From positions 1 through 32,127 of the forward strand of contig URLO01000022.1 in assembly GCA_900548625.1 (NCBI GenBank): a DNA stretch of 32,127 nt, written 5' to 3'. How positions within the stretch are numbered: the first letter of the stretch is position 1; every line of letters starts with the position of its first letter. Positions 15,627-24,660 of this stretch are shown in pieces. A program made the position numbers and the translations under genes. Under the pieces are notes generated by a model. That model did not search any database. It was not told where the DNA came from and saw only the letters and a program-made list of their open reading frames with translations. The DNA is from an uncultured Eubacteriales bacterium (GTDB taxonomy: Bacteria > Bacillota > Clostridia > Oscillospirales > Oscillospiraceae).

Positions 15627-16166
15627 TTACTCTGCGCGCAGGACGCCGTCGCCGACGGCGAGGCGGTACAGCCCCGCGAGATAGAGCCAGTCGATCTGCG
15701 TGAGCACGCCGTCGTCCCGAAGGCCGGACTTGCGCTGAAGCCAGCGGACGGCGCGGACGGAATCGGCGTCGTGGACGCCGGTGACGCGCAGCGGCGGCAT
15801 TTGCGGAAAAACGTGCCGGAGCGCAGAAAGCATCCCCTGAATGACATGGAGCTGCAAGTTTTTCTCTCCTGCGGAAATGGTCTGCATCGGCTGCCAGACG
15901 GCCTCCAGCGGCGCGGCAGGGAGGACGAGCGGCGACAGCCGCGTAAAGGCGTCAACGATGTGGTTCCATGTGGTATGGTCGGTCTGCCCGGTCTCCGGCA
16001 GAGCGTGCAGACGCTGAAATTCGGTGACGGCGCGTGCCGTCTCCGACCCGTAGAGCCCATCGGGGATGACGGTGGAAATGCCGATACCGGATTTTGAAAG
16101 CACAGCCAGCATGGCTTGCAGGCTCAGAATCGGCGCGCCGAGGTAGTTGAGCGGGTTCTTTCTCAT
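15627..16166 (-). CDS. Protein with two peptidoglycan-binding domains
   Basis: This 179-residue protein is essentially two peptidoglycan-binding type 1 repeats. The first spans about 10-75 (DGLYGSETARAVTEFQRLH, then TGQTDHTTW) and the second about 103-165 (VTGVHDADSVRAVRWLQRKSG, then DGVLTQIDW). No signal peptide, lipobox or transmembrane segment is visible. Its ATG overlaps the stop of the SpoIID-like gene (ATGA), so the two are translated together. The context suggests a spore cortex or cell wall role. There is no enzymatic motif. Confidence 0.85.
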   Translation of the reverse strand: MRKNPLNYLGAPILSLQAMLAVLSKSGIGISTVIPDGLYGSETARAVTEFQRLHALPETGQTDHTTWNHIVDAFTRLSPLVLPAAPLEAVWQPMQTISAGEKNLQLHVIQGMLSALRHVFPQMPPLRVTGVHDADSVRAVRWLQRKSGLRDDGVLTQIDWLYLAGLYRLAVGDGVLRAE

Positions 16167-17404
16167 ATAGCCGCCTCCTTGTCCCGCATGCCCTCCTTCA
16201 GCGTCACGCCGGGGAACTGCACAAAGCGGGTCGTGTCCGCAAAGCGCGCCTCGGCCGGTGAAAGCGCCGCGGCGGGCACGGCGTCTGCATCGCGGCTGTA
16301 GGGGAACAGCGCACGGTTTTCAAACACATCGCCGTCGATGGCGGTGTACTGGCTGTAGAGCGTGCTCCATGTCGCCTCATCGGTCACGCCGGTCGCGGCA
16401 AGACCGGAATAGGCCTGAAACGCGGCGACGGCGCGTTCGGTCTGCTCGTCATAGACACCGCTCTGCACCAAGGGCGGAAGCTCCGGCAGAAATTCCTGCA
16501 CGACGGTGAGCATGTACTGAAGCCGCTCCACGCCGAGGCCGGCGCTTCCGGGCGTGAGCGCCTGCGGATACTGAAACGAGACGGCGGTAAACTGCTGCCC
16601 CTCGGAGCGCAGCTCCGACAGCCGCAGCACGGCGACATAGATGCGCTCGAGCTGATACCACGTCGCCTGACCGACGACGCCGTCTGCGGCGAGAGAGAAA
16701 ATGCTCTGAAACGCGGTGACCGCAGCGGCGGTCGCGGCGCCGAAAACGCCGTCCTCGGCGACCTTGGGAATGGCGGGATAGTTCTGGGAGATGCGGTTGA
16801 GGGATACCTGCACCACGGTCACAAACGAGCCGGTCGAGCCGGTGCGCAGCGGCGTGCCGGGATACGTCTCGCGCACGTCCTCGATGGGCGCGTTTGCGAC
16901 GATCTCCACGTCGTTTCCGTAATATGTACGCAGGATCTCGACGCTGTCTGCGCCGTCCAGCGCCCGATACTGGCTGCCCCACTGGCTCAGACCATCGCAG
17001 GTGGTCGTGGTGCCGTTGCAGAACTTCGCGGCGAGCGGCTCGACAAAGCCCTGCCGGCGGAGGTAGGAGTGGAACAGCGCATCGACGATCTCGGAGATGT
17101 TTTCGTAGATATTCCTGCCCTGAATGAACTTCTGGTCATAGGCGGTGGAGCTTGTGATGTCGAACGGATAGCGGCGGCTGCGGTAATGGTCGGTGTAGAC
17201 GCGGTTGAGGGCATAGGAAACGATGGCGAGCGTGTTTGCGCGGATGGCTGAGGGCTCCCATGTGGGGTAGATCTCGCTGGAAACGACGTTTTTGACATAA
17301 TCTGCGAACGGAACGGTCACATTGGCGGCTCCAGCATCGGGCGCGCCGAGGTGGACGGTGATGGTGCGCGGAACATAGGGAATGACAACGGGCGAATCCG
17401 GCAT
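16163..17404 (-). CDS. SpoIID-like domain fused to two peptidoglycan-binding domains
   Basis: This 413-residue protein begins with a SpoIID/LytB domain (about 14-168). The catalytic-type glutamate is Glu44 in VVSSEIYPTWEPSAIRA, equivalent to Glu88 of B. subtilis SpoIID, and the domain closes with CDGLSQWGSQ and ILRTYYG. Two peptidoglycan-binding repeats follow (about 190-265 and 285-365). SpoIID cleaves glycan strands during engulfment, but it is normally a membrane protein. No signal peptide or anchor is visible here. The ATG has AAAGGAGG upstream. Its neighbours are both coupled or closely spaced. I infer a sporulation-stage wall or cortex protein. A phage-tail or other wall hydrolase is less likely because no such genes are nearby. 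Confidence 0.82.
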   Translation of the reverse strand: MPDSPVVIPYVPRTITVHLGAPDAGAANVTVPFADYVKNVVSSEIYPTWEPSAIRANTLAIVSYALNRVYTDHYRSRRYPFDITSSTAYDQKFIQGRNIYENISEIVDALFHSYLRRQGFVEPLAAKFCNGTTTTCDGLSQWGSQYRALDGADSVEILRTYYGNDVEIVANAPIEDVRETYPGTPLRTGSTGSFVTVVQVSLNRISQNYPAIPKVAEDGVFGAATAAAVTAFQSIFSLAADGVVGQATWYQLERIYVAVLRLSELRSEGQQFTAVSFQYPQALTPGSAGLGVERLQYMLTVVQEFLPELPPLVQSGVYDEQTERAVAAFQAYSGLAATGVTDEATWSTLYSQYTAIDGDVFENRALFPYSRDADAVPAAALSPAEARFADTTRFVQFPGVTLKEGMRDKEAAI

Positions 17405-17416
17405 AGCGGGCCTCCT

Positions 17417-17806
17417 TTACAGCGTTTGCGCGGGAATGACGATGGTCTGCGTGCGGTCATAGCGCTCCGGCAGTGACGGCGTGGGCAGAAGCATCAGCTC
17501 CTGCACGCTCTGCGTGCCGGAAAAGACCTGCGCGCCGGTCACAAGAACGCGGTCATAGCCCGGAAGATCGACGGCAACATCGACCCGCGCATAGGGCATC
17601 GCACCGGAGGAGGGGAGAGAGCCGTCAAGCTCCGGTGTTTCAATCTCGACCGGTTCGGTCAGACCGTCGTAATTTGTGAGGCGGAAGGCGACCAGCTCCA
17701 CGCGGCCGTCTGCGCCGGTGCGTGTGATGGCGACGGACGCGCCGCCCAGCGGCAGCATGGCGTTGGACGTGAAAACGCGCGCGACAATGGTTCCGTGAGC
17801 GCTCAA
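17417..17806 (-). CDS. Carboxypeptidase-regulatory-like (Ig-fold) protein, first gene of the SpoIID operon
   Basis: This 129-residue protein has a carboxypeptidase-regulatory-like beta-sandwich pattern: GTIVARVFTSNAMLPLGGASVAI, then an LTNYDGLTEPVEI strand pair and a VAVDLPGYDRVLV strand. Such domains are structural. The start codon is TTG. It was chosen because AAAGGAGG lies seven bases upstream and no ATG is nearby. Only 12 bp separate it from the SpoIID-like gene, so the three genes form one operon. No signal peptide is seen. Together with its neighbours it probably forms part of a spore or cell-wall structure. Confidence 0.78.
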   Translation of the reverse strand: MSAHGTIVARVFTSNAMLPLGGASVAITRTGADGRVELVAFRLTNYDGLTEPVEIETPELDGSLPSSGAMPYARVDVAVDLPGYDRVLVTGAQVFSGTQSVQELMLLPTPSLPERYDRTQTIVIPAQTL

Positions 17807-17850
17807 AAAATCTCCTCCTTTGACGCAGAAAGCATGAAACTCCTGCCCAC

Positions 17851-17879
17851 AGCGTATGCATGAGGGTGAAAAAACATGC
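17851..17879 (-). promoter_or_regulatory. Sigma-E-like (mother-cell) promoter of the SpoIID operon
   Basis: On the minus strand, GCATGTT (17873-17879) is 14 bp from CATACGCT (17851-17858). The B. subtilis sigma-E consensus is ATA in the -35 and CATACAnT in the -10 with 13-15 bp spacing. No sigma-A promoter of comparable quality was found between 17818 and 17990. Confidence 0.5.
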
Positions 17880-17990
17880 TGCGGAAAGGAAAAAAGATGG
17901 AACAGGCAACCAGCATAGAAAAATATTTGTAATATATGTGCAAAATGGGATGTAAATAATTCAGAATTTTCTACATATTCAACAATACGC

Positions 17991-17999
17991 GGGGGGGGG
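17991..17999. repeat. Nine-base G homopolymer upstream of the TetR gene
   Basis: An uninterrupted run of nine G sits in an AT-rich intergenic stretch, 34 bp upstream of the tetR -35. Its length may vary by slippage. Confidence 0.7.
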
Positions 18000-18033
18000 T
18001 AGAGCCTTTTGTTGTAAAATTTGACGATAAAGC

Positions 18034-18062
18034 TTGAAAGAAAAAGGAAAAGCGTGTATAAT
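18034..18062 (+). promoter_or_regulatory. Sigma-A promoter for the TetR gene
   Basis: A -35 TTGAAA (18034-18039) and a perfect -10 TATAAT (18057-18062) are spaced 17 bp apart, 33 bp ahead of the ATG. Confidence 0.8.
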
Positions 18063-18095
18063 GTACAAAAGTCAGGGAGGGAGGCGCTCGTCCAT

Positions 18096-18623
18096 ATGCC
18101 GAAAAAAATCGCAGAATTGCGGGAAAAAATGATCGCGTATGCCAGGCAGGCACTGCTTCAAGAGGGAACGTCGGCGCTGACCGTCCGCTCCACCGCCAGT
18201 GCATGCGGTGTGGCTGTCGGCACGGTGTACAATTACTTCCCATCGAAGGAGGGCCTGATCGAGGCGGTCATCCTTGCCGACTGGGAGGTCATGCTTGCGG
18301 GCCTCCGCAAGCAGCTGAAGCCCATCGAGGACGCACTGGAGGGCCTGCGCATCATTTGCGATGAGCTTCAGACCTTCGCGGTGACATACAGTAATGTTTT
18401 GAGCATCCCACCGACGCGCCTGAACGCAAGCGAGGCGTTCTACCGGAGACACGGCGTTTTTGTCGAGCAGCTTTGCGGCCTGATCCAGCCGGTCATCCTG
18501 CGCTGTGACTGCCTGTATCATCCGGTGCTTCCGGAATTTCTGGCCGAGGCGCTGCTGGTGCTCGCCGCTGACCCGGAGAAGCATTTTGAAAACGTGCGCC
18601 CGATTTTTGCGCGCCTGCTCTGA
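18096..18623 (+). CDS. TetR-family transcriptional regulator
   Basis: This 175-residue protein has a TetR N-terminal helix-turn-helix (about residues 8-56). It ends in CGVAVGTVYNYFPSKEGLIEAV, the standard recognition helix and the YNYFxSKEGL turn. The remaining 115 residues are the divergent ligand-binding and dimerisation domain. AGGGAGGGAGG precedes the ATG by eleven bases. It is transcribed alone, and the nearest divergent target is the SpoIID operon. No palindromic operator is obvious. The ligand and regulated genes are unknown. Confidence 0.87.
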   Translation: MPKKIAELREKMIAYARQALLQEGTSALTVRSTASACGVAVGTVYNYFPSKEGLIEAVILADWEVMLAGLRKQLKPIEDALEGLRIICDELQTFAVTYSNVLSIPPTRLNASEAFYRRHGVFVEQLCGLIQPVILRCDCLYHPVLPEFLAEALLVLAADPEKHFENVRPIFARLL

Positions 18624-18670
18624 ACGCGCCGAAGCGCTGCCGGGCGATCCTGCGAAAAACGGAAATGTGA

Positions 18671-18710
18671 TTTGACAAGCTCAGCGGAGGCAGTTGCCTC
18701 CGCTGATTTT
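18671..18710 (+). terminator. Terminator after the TetR gene
   Basis: A twelve-bp stem TCAGCGGAGGCA / TGCCTCCGCTGA (18681-18706) is followed by TTTT. It is preceded by TTTGACAAGCTC, the sequence also found at 2911, 3088 and 19725. Confidence 0.8.
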
Positions 18711-18735
18711 GGCTCTATCGCGGGCGCGTTTTTTG

Positions 18736-18744
18736 TGTTATACT
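18736..18744 (+). promoter_or_regulatory. Extended -10 promoter for the PfkB kinase
   Basis: TGTTATACT is an extended -10 (TG-n-TATACT), 32 bp before the ATG. No good -35 was found, which is usual for this class. Confidence 0.6.
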
Positions 18745-18775
18745 ATGAAAAAAGAGCGAAACGGAGGAAAACGCG

Positions 18776-19717
18776 ATGGGCATCGTTGTTCTTGGCGCGG
18801 TATTTGTGGATATCAAGGGATATCCGCTTGCAACGTATATTCCGGAGGGGCGCAACGCGGGTGTTGTGAAGCATGTGCACGGCGGCGTGAGCCGCAATGT
18901 GGTCGAAGACATTGCAAACGTCGAGCTGCGGCCGACATTCGTCAGTCTCGTCGATGACACCGGCGTCGGCGCGGACGTTGTGGCAAAGCTCCGCAACCAC
19001 AAGGTCGATACGCGCTACATCCGCCACTGCCCGGAGGGTATGGGCACATGGCTTGCGATCTTTGACAATGACGGCGACGTCTGCGCGTCCATTTCGCGCC
19101 GCCCGGATCTTTCACCCATCTGCCAGACACTCGACGAGTACGGCGATGAGATCTTCCGCGACTGCGACAGCATCGTGCTGGAGATCGACATGGACAAGGA
19201 TATTGTCAAGCGCGTGTATCAGTACGCGCAGAAATATCACAAGCGTGTCTACGCGGTGGTGTCCAATATGAACATCGCAGTCGAGCGGCGCGACCTGATC
19301 CAGATGACCGAGTGCTTCGTCTGCAACCAGCAGGAGGCGGGCATTTTGTTCGCAGAGGACTACCATGAAAAAACACCCGAGGAGATGCGCGAGATCCTCG
19401 TTCGCCGCGTGACGCAGGCAAAGATCCCGAGCATGGTCGTGACGATGGGTGCAAAGGGCTCGGTCTACGCGGACGGAAAGGGAAGCAGCGGCGTGTGCCC
19501 TGCCCAGCGCGTGCATGTGCGCGATACGACAGGTGCGGGCGATGCGTTCTTTGCGGGTGTTGCCATCGGGCTGACCTACGGTAAGACGCTGGAGGAGGCG
19601 TGCAGGATCGGCACGCGGCTGGCGGCGTCGGTCATCTGCACGTCGGATAACGTCTGCCCGCGCTTCCTGCCGAGCGAGTTCGGACTGGATATCCCTGTGG
19701 ACGATGATGCGAACTGA
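18776..19717 (+). CDS. PfkB-family carbohydrate/nucleoside kinase
   Basis: This 313-residue protein is a ribokinase-fold kinase. Residues 36-42 (GGVSRNV) match the family's first signature. Residues 250-256 (DTTGAGD) are the second signature, with catalytic base Asp256, followed by AFFAGVAIGL. PfkB enzymes phosphorylate sugars or nucleosides with ATP in the cytoplasm. The start GIVVLGAVFVDIKGYP and the acceptor region do not identify the substrate. Pseudouridine and ribose are possible by family, but no partner enzyme is next to it. The ATG has GGAGG nine bases upstream. Confidence 0.87.
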   Translation: MGIVVLGAVFVDIKGYPLATYIPEGRNAGVVKHVHGGVSRNVVEDIANVELRPTFVSLVDDTGVGADVVAKLRNHKVDTRYIRHCPEGMGTWLAIFDNDGDVCASISRRPDLSPICQTLDEYGDEIFRDCDSIVLEIDMDKDIVKRVYQYAQKYHKRVYAVVSNMNIAVERRDLIQMTECFVCNQQEAGILFAEDYHEKTPEEMREILVRRVTQAKIPSMVVTMGAKGSVYADGKGSSGVCPAQRVHVRDTTGAGDAFFAGVAIGLTYGKTLEEACRIGTRLAASVICTSDNVCPRFLPSEFGLDIPVDDDAN

Positions 19718-19723
19718 GTGGCT

Positions 19724-19773
19724 TTTTTACAAGCTCAAAAAACGTGCTGTTCAAAAAGAACAGCACGTTTTTG
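19724..19773. terminator. Bidirectional terminator between the PfkB gene and DUF308 gene
   Basis: AAAACGTGCTGTTC pairs with GAACAGCACGTTTT around an AAAAA loop (19739-19771 core), with A and T flanks. It is preceded by TTTTTACAAGCTC (19724-19736), the recurrent terminator-associated sequence. Confidence 0.85.
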
Positions 19774-19780
19774 CATTTTA

Positions 19781-20322
19781 TCACATATGCCGGTAGCGGT
19801 AGTTTCCGACGGCGAACACGACGCTCTCCAAGCCGAGCAGGATCAGGTCTGCGCCGATCAGCACGCTCATGGAGACGATCGAGATCATCGGGTCGAACAG
19901 CATCATCACGCTGAGCACGATGCCGACGATGTTGGCCGTCAGCGTCAGATAGAAGCTGCACTTGCCCGCGACCAGACGCACGATGTCCAGATGCGTCAGA
20001 CGCGAAATGCAGTGCGTCAAAAACCAGACCGGGAAGATGATCAGCAGCAGATTCAGCCCGATCTCCGGATGCGCGATCAGCGCGCAGCCTGCCAGCACGC
20101 TCAAAATGCCGGTCACGAGCGAGATGGTCGGGCCAAAGCCGGTGTGCTTCTCCATCACGATGTAAAACGCTATGTCAACAAGGCCGGTCAGCAGTGCGAT
20201 CACGCCGTATGCCGCCACCAGTGTGGTCAGCGCGCCGCGCGGACGCACAAGCGTCACAATGCCGAGGGCGATCAGCAAAATGCCCTCGATCAGCTCCATC
20301 CAGCCGAGGCGTCTGCGAGTGG

Positions 20323-20326
<4 letters not shown>
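19781..20326 (-). CDS. DUF308/HdeD-like membrane protein
   Basis: This 181-residue protein has about six hydrophobic segments in three pairs, beginning GWMELIEGILLIALGIVTLVRP, a pattern typical of HdeD/DUF308 proteins. Function in Bacillota is not established. HdeD of E. coli is linked to acid resistance. The ATG overlaps the end of ftsH (ATGA), so it is translated with the protease. Because FtsH degrades membrane proteins, the coupling may reflect a shared membrane-stress role, which is inference. Confidence 0.87.
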
Positions 20327-22152
<1,826 letters not shown>

Positions 22153-22187
22153 CAAAAGGCCTCCTTTAGTCCATTTCTTAAGATACT

Positions 22188-22215
22188 ATTTTATCACGCT
22201 GCACGGAAGATACAA
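22188..22215 (-). promoter_or_regulatory. Promoter for ftsH
   Basis: On the minus strand, -35 TTGTAT (22210-22215) is 16 bp from -10 TAAAAT (22188-22193). Confidence 0.6.
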
Positions 22216-22238
22216 CAGATTTTTTGAAAAAATACGTG

Positions 22239-22270
22239 CAAACGGACGTGCCGGGAGGCACGTCCGTTTG
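22239..22270 (-). terminator. Terminator after thrS
   Basis: A perfect 14-bp stem (CAAACGGACGTGCC / GGCACGTCCGTTTG, loop four bases) lies ten bases after the thrS stop codon, upstream of the ftsH promoter on the same strand. The following sequence (ACGTATTTTTT) provides a U-tract about five bases past the stem. Confidence 0.8.
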
Positions 22271-22279
22271 TGTGTATGC

Positions 22280-24073
22280 TTATTTCTGGGCCTTGCTGTT
22301 CACAACGTCCTTGAGCGTGGCTGCAAAGGCGTCGAGGCTCATTGCGCCGAGATCGCCGTCCGCGCGGTGACGCGGAGAGACGGTGCCCGCCTCGATGTCG
22401 CGGTCGCCGACGATGAGCATATAGGGGATCTTCTCCATCTGCGCGTCGCGGATCTTCTTGCCGATCTTTTCGCTGCGGGTGTCGACCGTCACGCGGTAGC
22501 CCTGATTTGTGAGCTTGGCCGCCTGTTCCTTGCAGTAATCGACGGCGCGGTCTGTGACCGGCAGGAAGCGCACCTGCTCCGGCGCCATCCACGTGGGCAG
22601 CGCGCCTGCATAGTGCTCGATGAGGTAGGCAAGCGTGCGCTCGTAGCAGCCGAGGCTCGTTCTGTGGATGATGTACGGCAGCGTCTTTTCGCCGTTTTCG
22701 TCCGTGTAGTACATGCCGAAGCGCTCAGCCAGCAGCATGTCGATCTGGATGGTGACAAGGGTATCCTCCTTGCCGTAGACGTTCTTATACTGAATGTCGA
22801 GCTTCGGGCCGTAGAACGCGGCCTCGTCAATGCCGATCTCATACTTCACGTCGAGATCGTCGAGAATCTTTGCCATGACGCTCTGCGCGTGATCCCACTG
22901 CTCCTTGGTGCCCTCGTACTTGTTCTTGGGGTTTGCCGGATCCCACTGGGAGAAGCGGAAGGTGCACTTGTCGAGCAGTCCGACCGTGCCGAGGCAGTAC
23001 TTGGCAAGATCAAGGCAGTCGCGGAACTCGTCCTCGAGCTGATCCGGGCGGAGCACCAGATGACCCTCGGAGATCGTGAACTGACGCACGCGGATCAGGC
23101 CGTGCATCTCGCCGGAGTCCTCGTTGCGGAACAGTGTGGACGTTTCACCAAGGCGCATCGGCAGGTCGCGGTAAGAGCGGCCGCGGTTCAGGAAGACCTG
23201 ATACTGGAACGGGCAGGTCATCGGACGCAGGGCGAAGCATTCCTTCGTCTCGTCCTGCGGGTCGCCCATGACGAACATGCCGTCGAGATAGTGATCCCAG
23301 TGGCCGGAGATCTTATAAAGCTCGCGCTTTGCCATCAGCGGCGTCTTGGTGAGCAGATAGCCGTGCGCCTGCTCGGTATCCTCGACCCAGCGCTGCAGGA
23401 GCTGAATGACGCGCGCGCCCTTCGGAAGCAGGATCGGAAGACCCTGACCGATGCAATCGACCGTGGTGAAGTATTCCAACTCGCGGCCGAGCTTGTTATG
23501 GTCGCGCTTGAGCGCCTCTGCCTGCTCGGCCAGATACTGATCGAGCTCGTCCTTCTTCGGGAACGCGACGGCGTAAATTCTCTGGAGCATCTTGCGCTTG
23601 CTGTCGCCGCGCCAATACGCGCCGCAGCACTGCGTCAGCTTGATGGCGTTGCCCTTGATGCGGCCGGTGGAGTCGAGATGCGGGCCGGCGCAGAGGTCGG
23701 TGAACTCACCCTGTCTGTAGAAGGAGATGTGCGCGTCGGCGGGCAGGTCGTTGATGAGCTCGACCTTGTACGGCTCGTCCTGCTCCTGCATGTAGCGGAT
23801 GGCCTCCTCACGCGGCAGCTCAAAGCGCTCGAGCTTCAGCTTTTCCTTGCAGATCTTGCGCATCTCGGTCTCGATGGCGTCGAGATGCTCCTGCGTGAAG
23901 TTGAACGGCGCGTCAAAGTCGTAATAGAAGCCGTTGTCGATCGACGGGCCGATGGCGAGCTTGACCTCAGGGTACAGACGCTTGACGGCCTGCGCCATCA
24001 CATGGGAACAGGTGTGCCAGTACGTCTTGCGATACTGCGGGTTTTCAAACGAGAATTCATTGTTTTCGGACAT
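22280..24073 (-). CDS. thrS: Threonyl-tRNA synthetase lacking the TGS domain
   Basis: This 597-residue class II synthetase charges tRNA-Thr. The protein starts directly at the editing domain: HTCSH (His20, His24) and CAGPH are the zinc-like HxxxH and CxxxH residues of that domain. The usual N-terminal TGS domain of about 60 residues is missing. The catalytic core has motif 2 (FRNEDSGEMHGLIRVRQFT) and the metal Cys in RPMTCPFQ, where E. coli has KPMNCPGH. Motif 3 is LGCYERTLAYLIEHYAGA, and an anticodon domain follows. AAGGAGG lies eight bases before the ATG. It is under a T-box. The active-site variants suggest a divergent ThrRS branch. Confidence 0.93.
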   Translation of the reverse strand: MSENNEFSFENPQYRKTYWHTCSHVMAQAVKRLYPEVKLAIGPSIDNGFYYDFDAPFNFTQEHLDAIETEMRKICKEKLKLERFELPREEAIRYMQEQDEPYKVELINDLPADAHISFYRQGEFTDLCAGPHLDSTGRIKGNAIKLTQCCGAYWRGDSKRKMLQRIYAVAFPKKDELDQYLAEQAEALKRDHNKLGRELEYFTTVDCIGQGLPILLPKGARVIQLLQRWVEDTEQAHGYLLTKTPLMAKRELYKISGHWDHYLDGMFVMGDPQDETKECFALRPMTCPFQYQVFLNRGRSYRDLPMRLGETSTLFRNEDSGEMHGLIRVRQFTISEGHLVLRPDQLEDEFRDCLDLAKYCLGTVGLLDKCTFRFSQWDPANPKNKYEGTKEQWDHAQSVMAKILDDLDVKYEIGIDEAAFYGPKLDIQYKNVYGKEDTLVTIQIDMLLAERFGMYYTDENGEKTLPYIIHRTSLGCYERTLAYLIEHYAGALPTWMAPEQVRFLPVTDRAVDYCKEQAAKLTNQGYRVTVDTRSEKIGKKIRDAQMEKIPYMLIVGDRDIEAGTVSPRHRADGDLGAMSLDAFAATLKDVVNSKAQK

Positions 24074-24360
24074 ATTCTGTGCCTCCTTTTTGAATTGGGG
24101 CAAAACAAAAACGCCTCACCCCTGCAAATCAGGGGTGAGGCGTCATACGCTCCACGGTTCCACCCTGCTTACGGATGCATCCATCCGTCGCTCGTGATCT
24201 CTGTAACGGGAGAACCCGGCTTTCCCTACTTGCAGCGCTTTGGGGAAAACAGCTCGGAAGTGGTAACGCCGGGGCGGCTTCCGGGACTCTCGCACCTTGC
24301 AAGTCCCTCTCTGAGGCGCCTTTCCGCCGGCATTGTGTCTTCTTCAATGCATTTGCCTAC
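24074..24360 (-). ncRNA. T-box leader (threonine-responsive) of thrS
   Basis: On the minus strand the leader carries the T-box core AGGGTGGAACCGTGGA (24151-24166), which forms the antiterminator. It is followed by the terminator at 24111-24143 with a T-tract. In stem I, ACC, a threonine codon, stands at 24262-24264 just after a TGCCGG/CCGGCG helix, in the specifier-loop position, and a GGTGCGAGAG apical element is visible. Uncharged tRNA-Thr should bind and allow thrS transcription. Confidence 0.9.
24111..24143 (-). terminator. T-box attenuator terminator hairpin
   Basis: A fourteen-bp stem ACGCCTCACCCCTG / CAGGGGTGAGGCGT with a five-base loop is followed on the minus strand by a T-rich tract. 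The antiterminator lies directly upstream. Confidence 0.9.
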
Positions 24361-24389
24361 ACTATAGCACTTCTGATTTCATCTGTCAA
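24361..24389 (-). promoter_or_regulatory. Sigma-A promoter for the thrS T-box transcript
   Basis: On the minus strand, a perfect -35 TTGACA (24384-24389) is 17 bp from -10 TATAGT (24361-24366). Confidence 0.88.
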
Positions 24390-24551
24390 AGGAAAAATAT
24401 TTGTAAATTATTTTATTTTATCGTAACGATTTCGTTTCCCAAGCTTCGTTTTGTTTTAACAAATTTGTATATTTTTCTACAGCGTTCATCAACTTCGAAA
24501 AGTGCAATAACGTAAAAAGTTCTGGTTTTATGGTAACTAAATATATAATAC

Positions 24552-24579
24552 TTGACTTTTCGAGAAAAAACGGTATAAT
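24552..24579 (+). promoter_or_regulatory. Promoter for the 3D-domain gene in an AT-rich leader
   Basis: A -35 TTGACT (24552-24557) is 16 bp from a perfect -10 TATAAT (24574-24579). The sequence from 24395 to 24620 is strikingly AT-rich compared with the rest of the window and otherwise holds nothing I can identify. Confidence 0.7.
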
Positions 24580-24607
24580 TCATAATATAACAAGCGCGTC
24601 ATATATT

Positions 24608-24624
24608 TGTAATAACTTTGTAAC
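24608..24624 (+). promoter_or_regulatory. WalR-box-like site upstream of the 3D-domain gene
   Basis: TGTAAT, five bases, TGTAAC fits the WalR (YycF) consensus TGTWAH-N5-TGTWAH exactly. B. subtilis YocH, also a 3D-domain protein, is a known WalRK target. The site lies about 22-38 bases after the predicted transcription start, which would favour repression over activation unless another start is used. Confidence 0.5.
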
Positions 24625-24642
24625 CACCACATATTGTGGTGG
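24624..24642 (+). promoter_or_regulatory. Leader hairpin next to the 3D-domain ribosome binding site
   Basis: CCACCACA (24624-24631) pairs with TGTGGTGG (24635-24642). The SD GAGGAGG begins three bases later. It could stabilise the mRNA 5' end or tune ribosome access. Confidence 0.5.
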
Positions 24643-24660
24643 GAGAGGAGGAATTCCAAC

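Noticed and set aside
17928..17944. A second WalR-like site, TGTAAT-N5-TGCAAA, upstream of the SpoIID operon
   Set aside because: The second half differs from TGTWAH at a fixed position, and the region is AT-rich enough to give such a match by chance.
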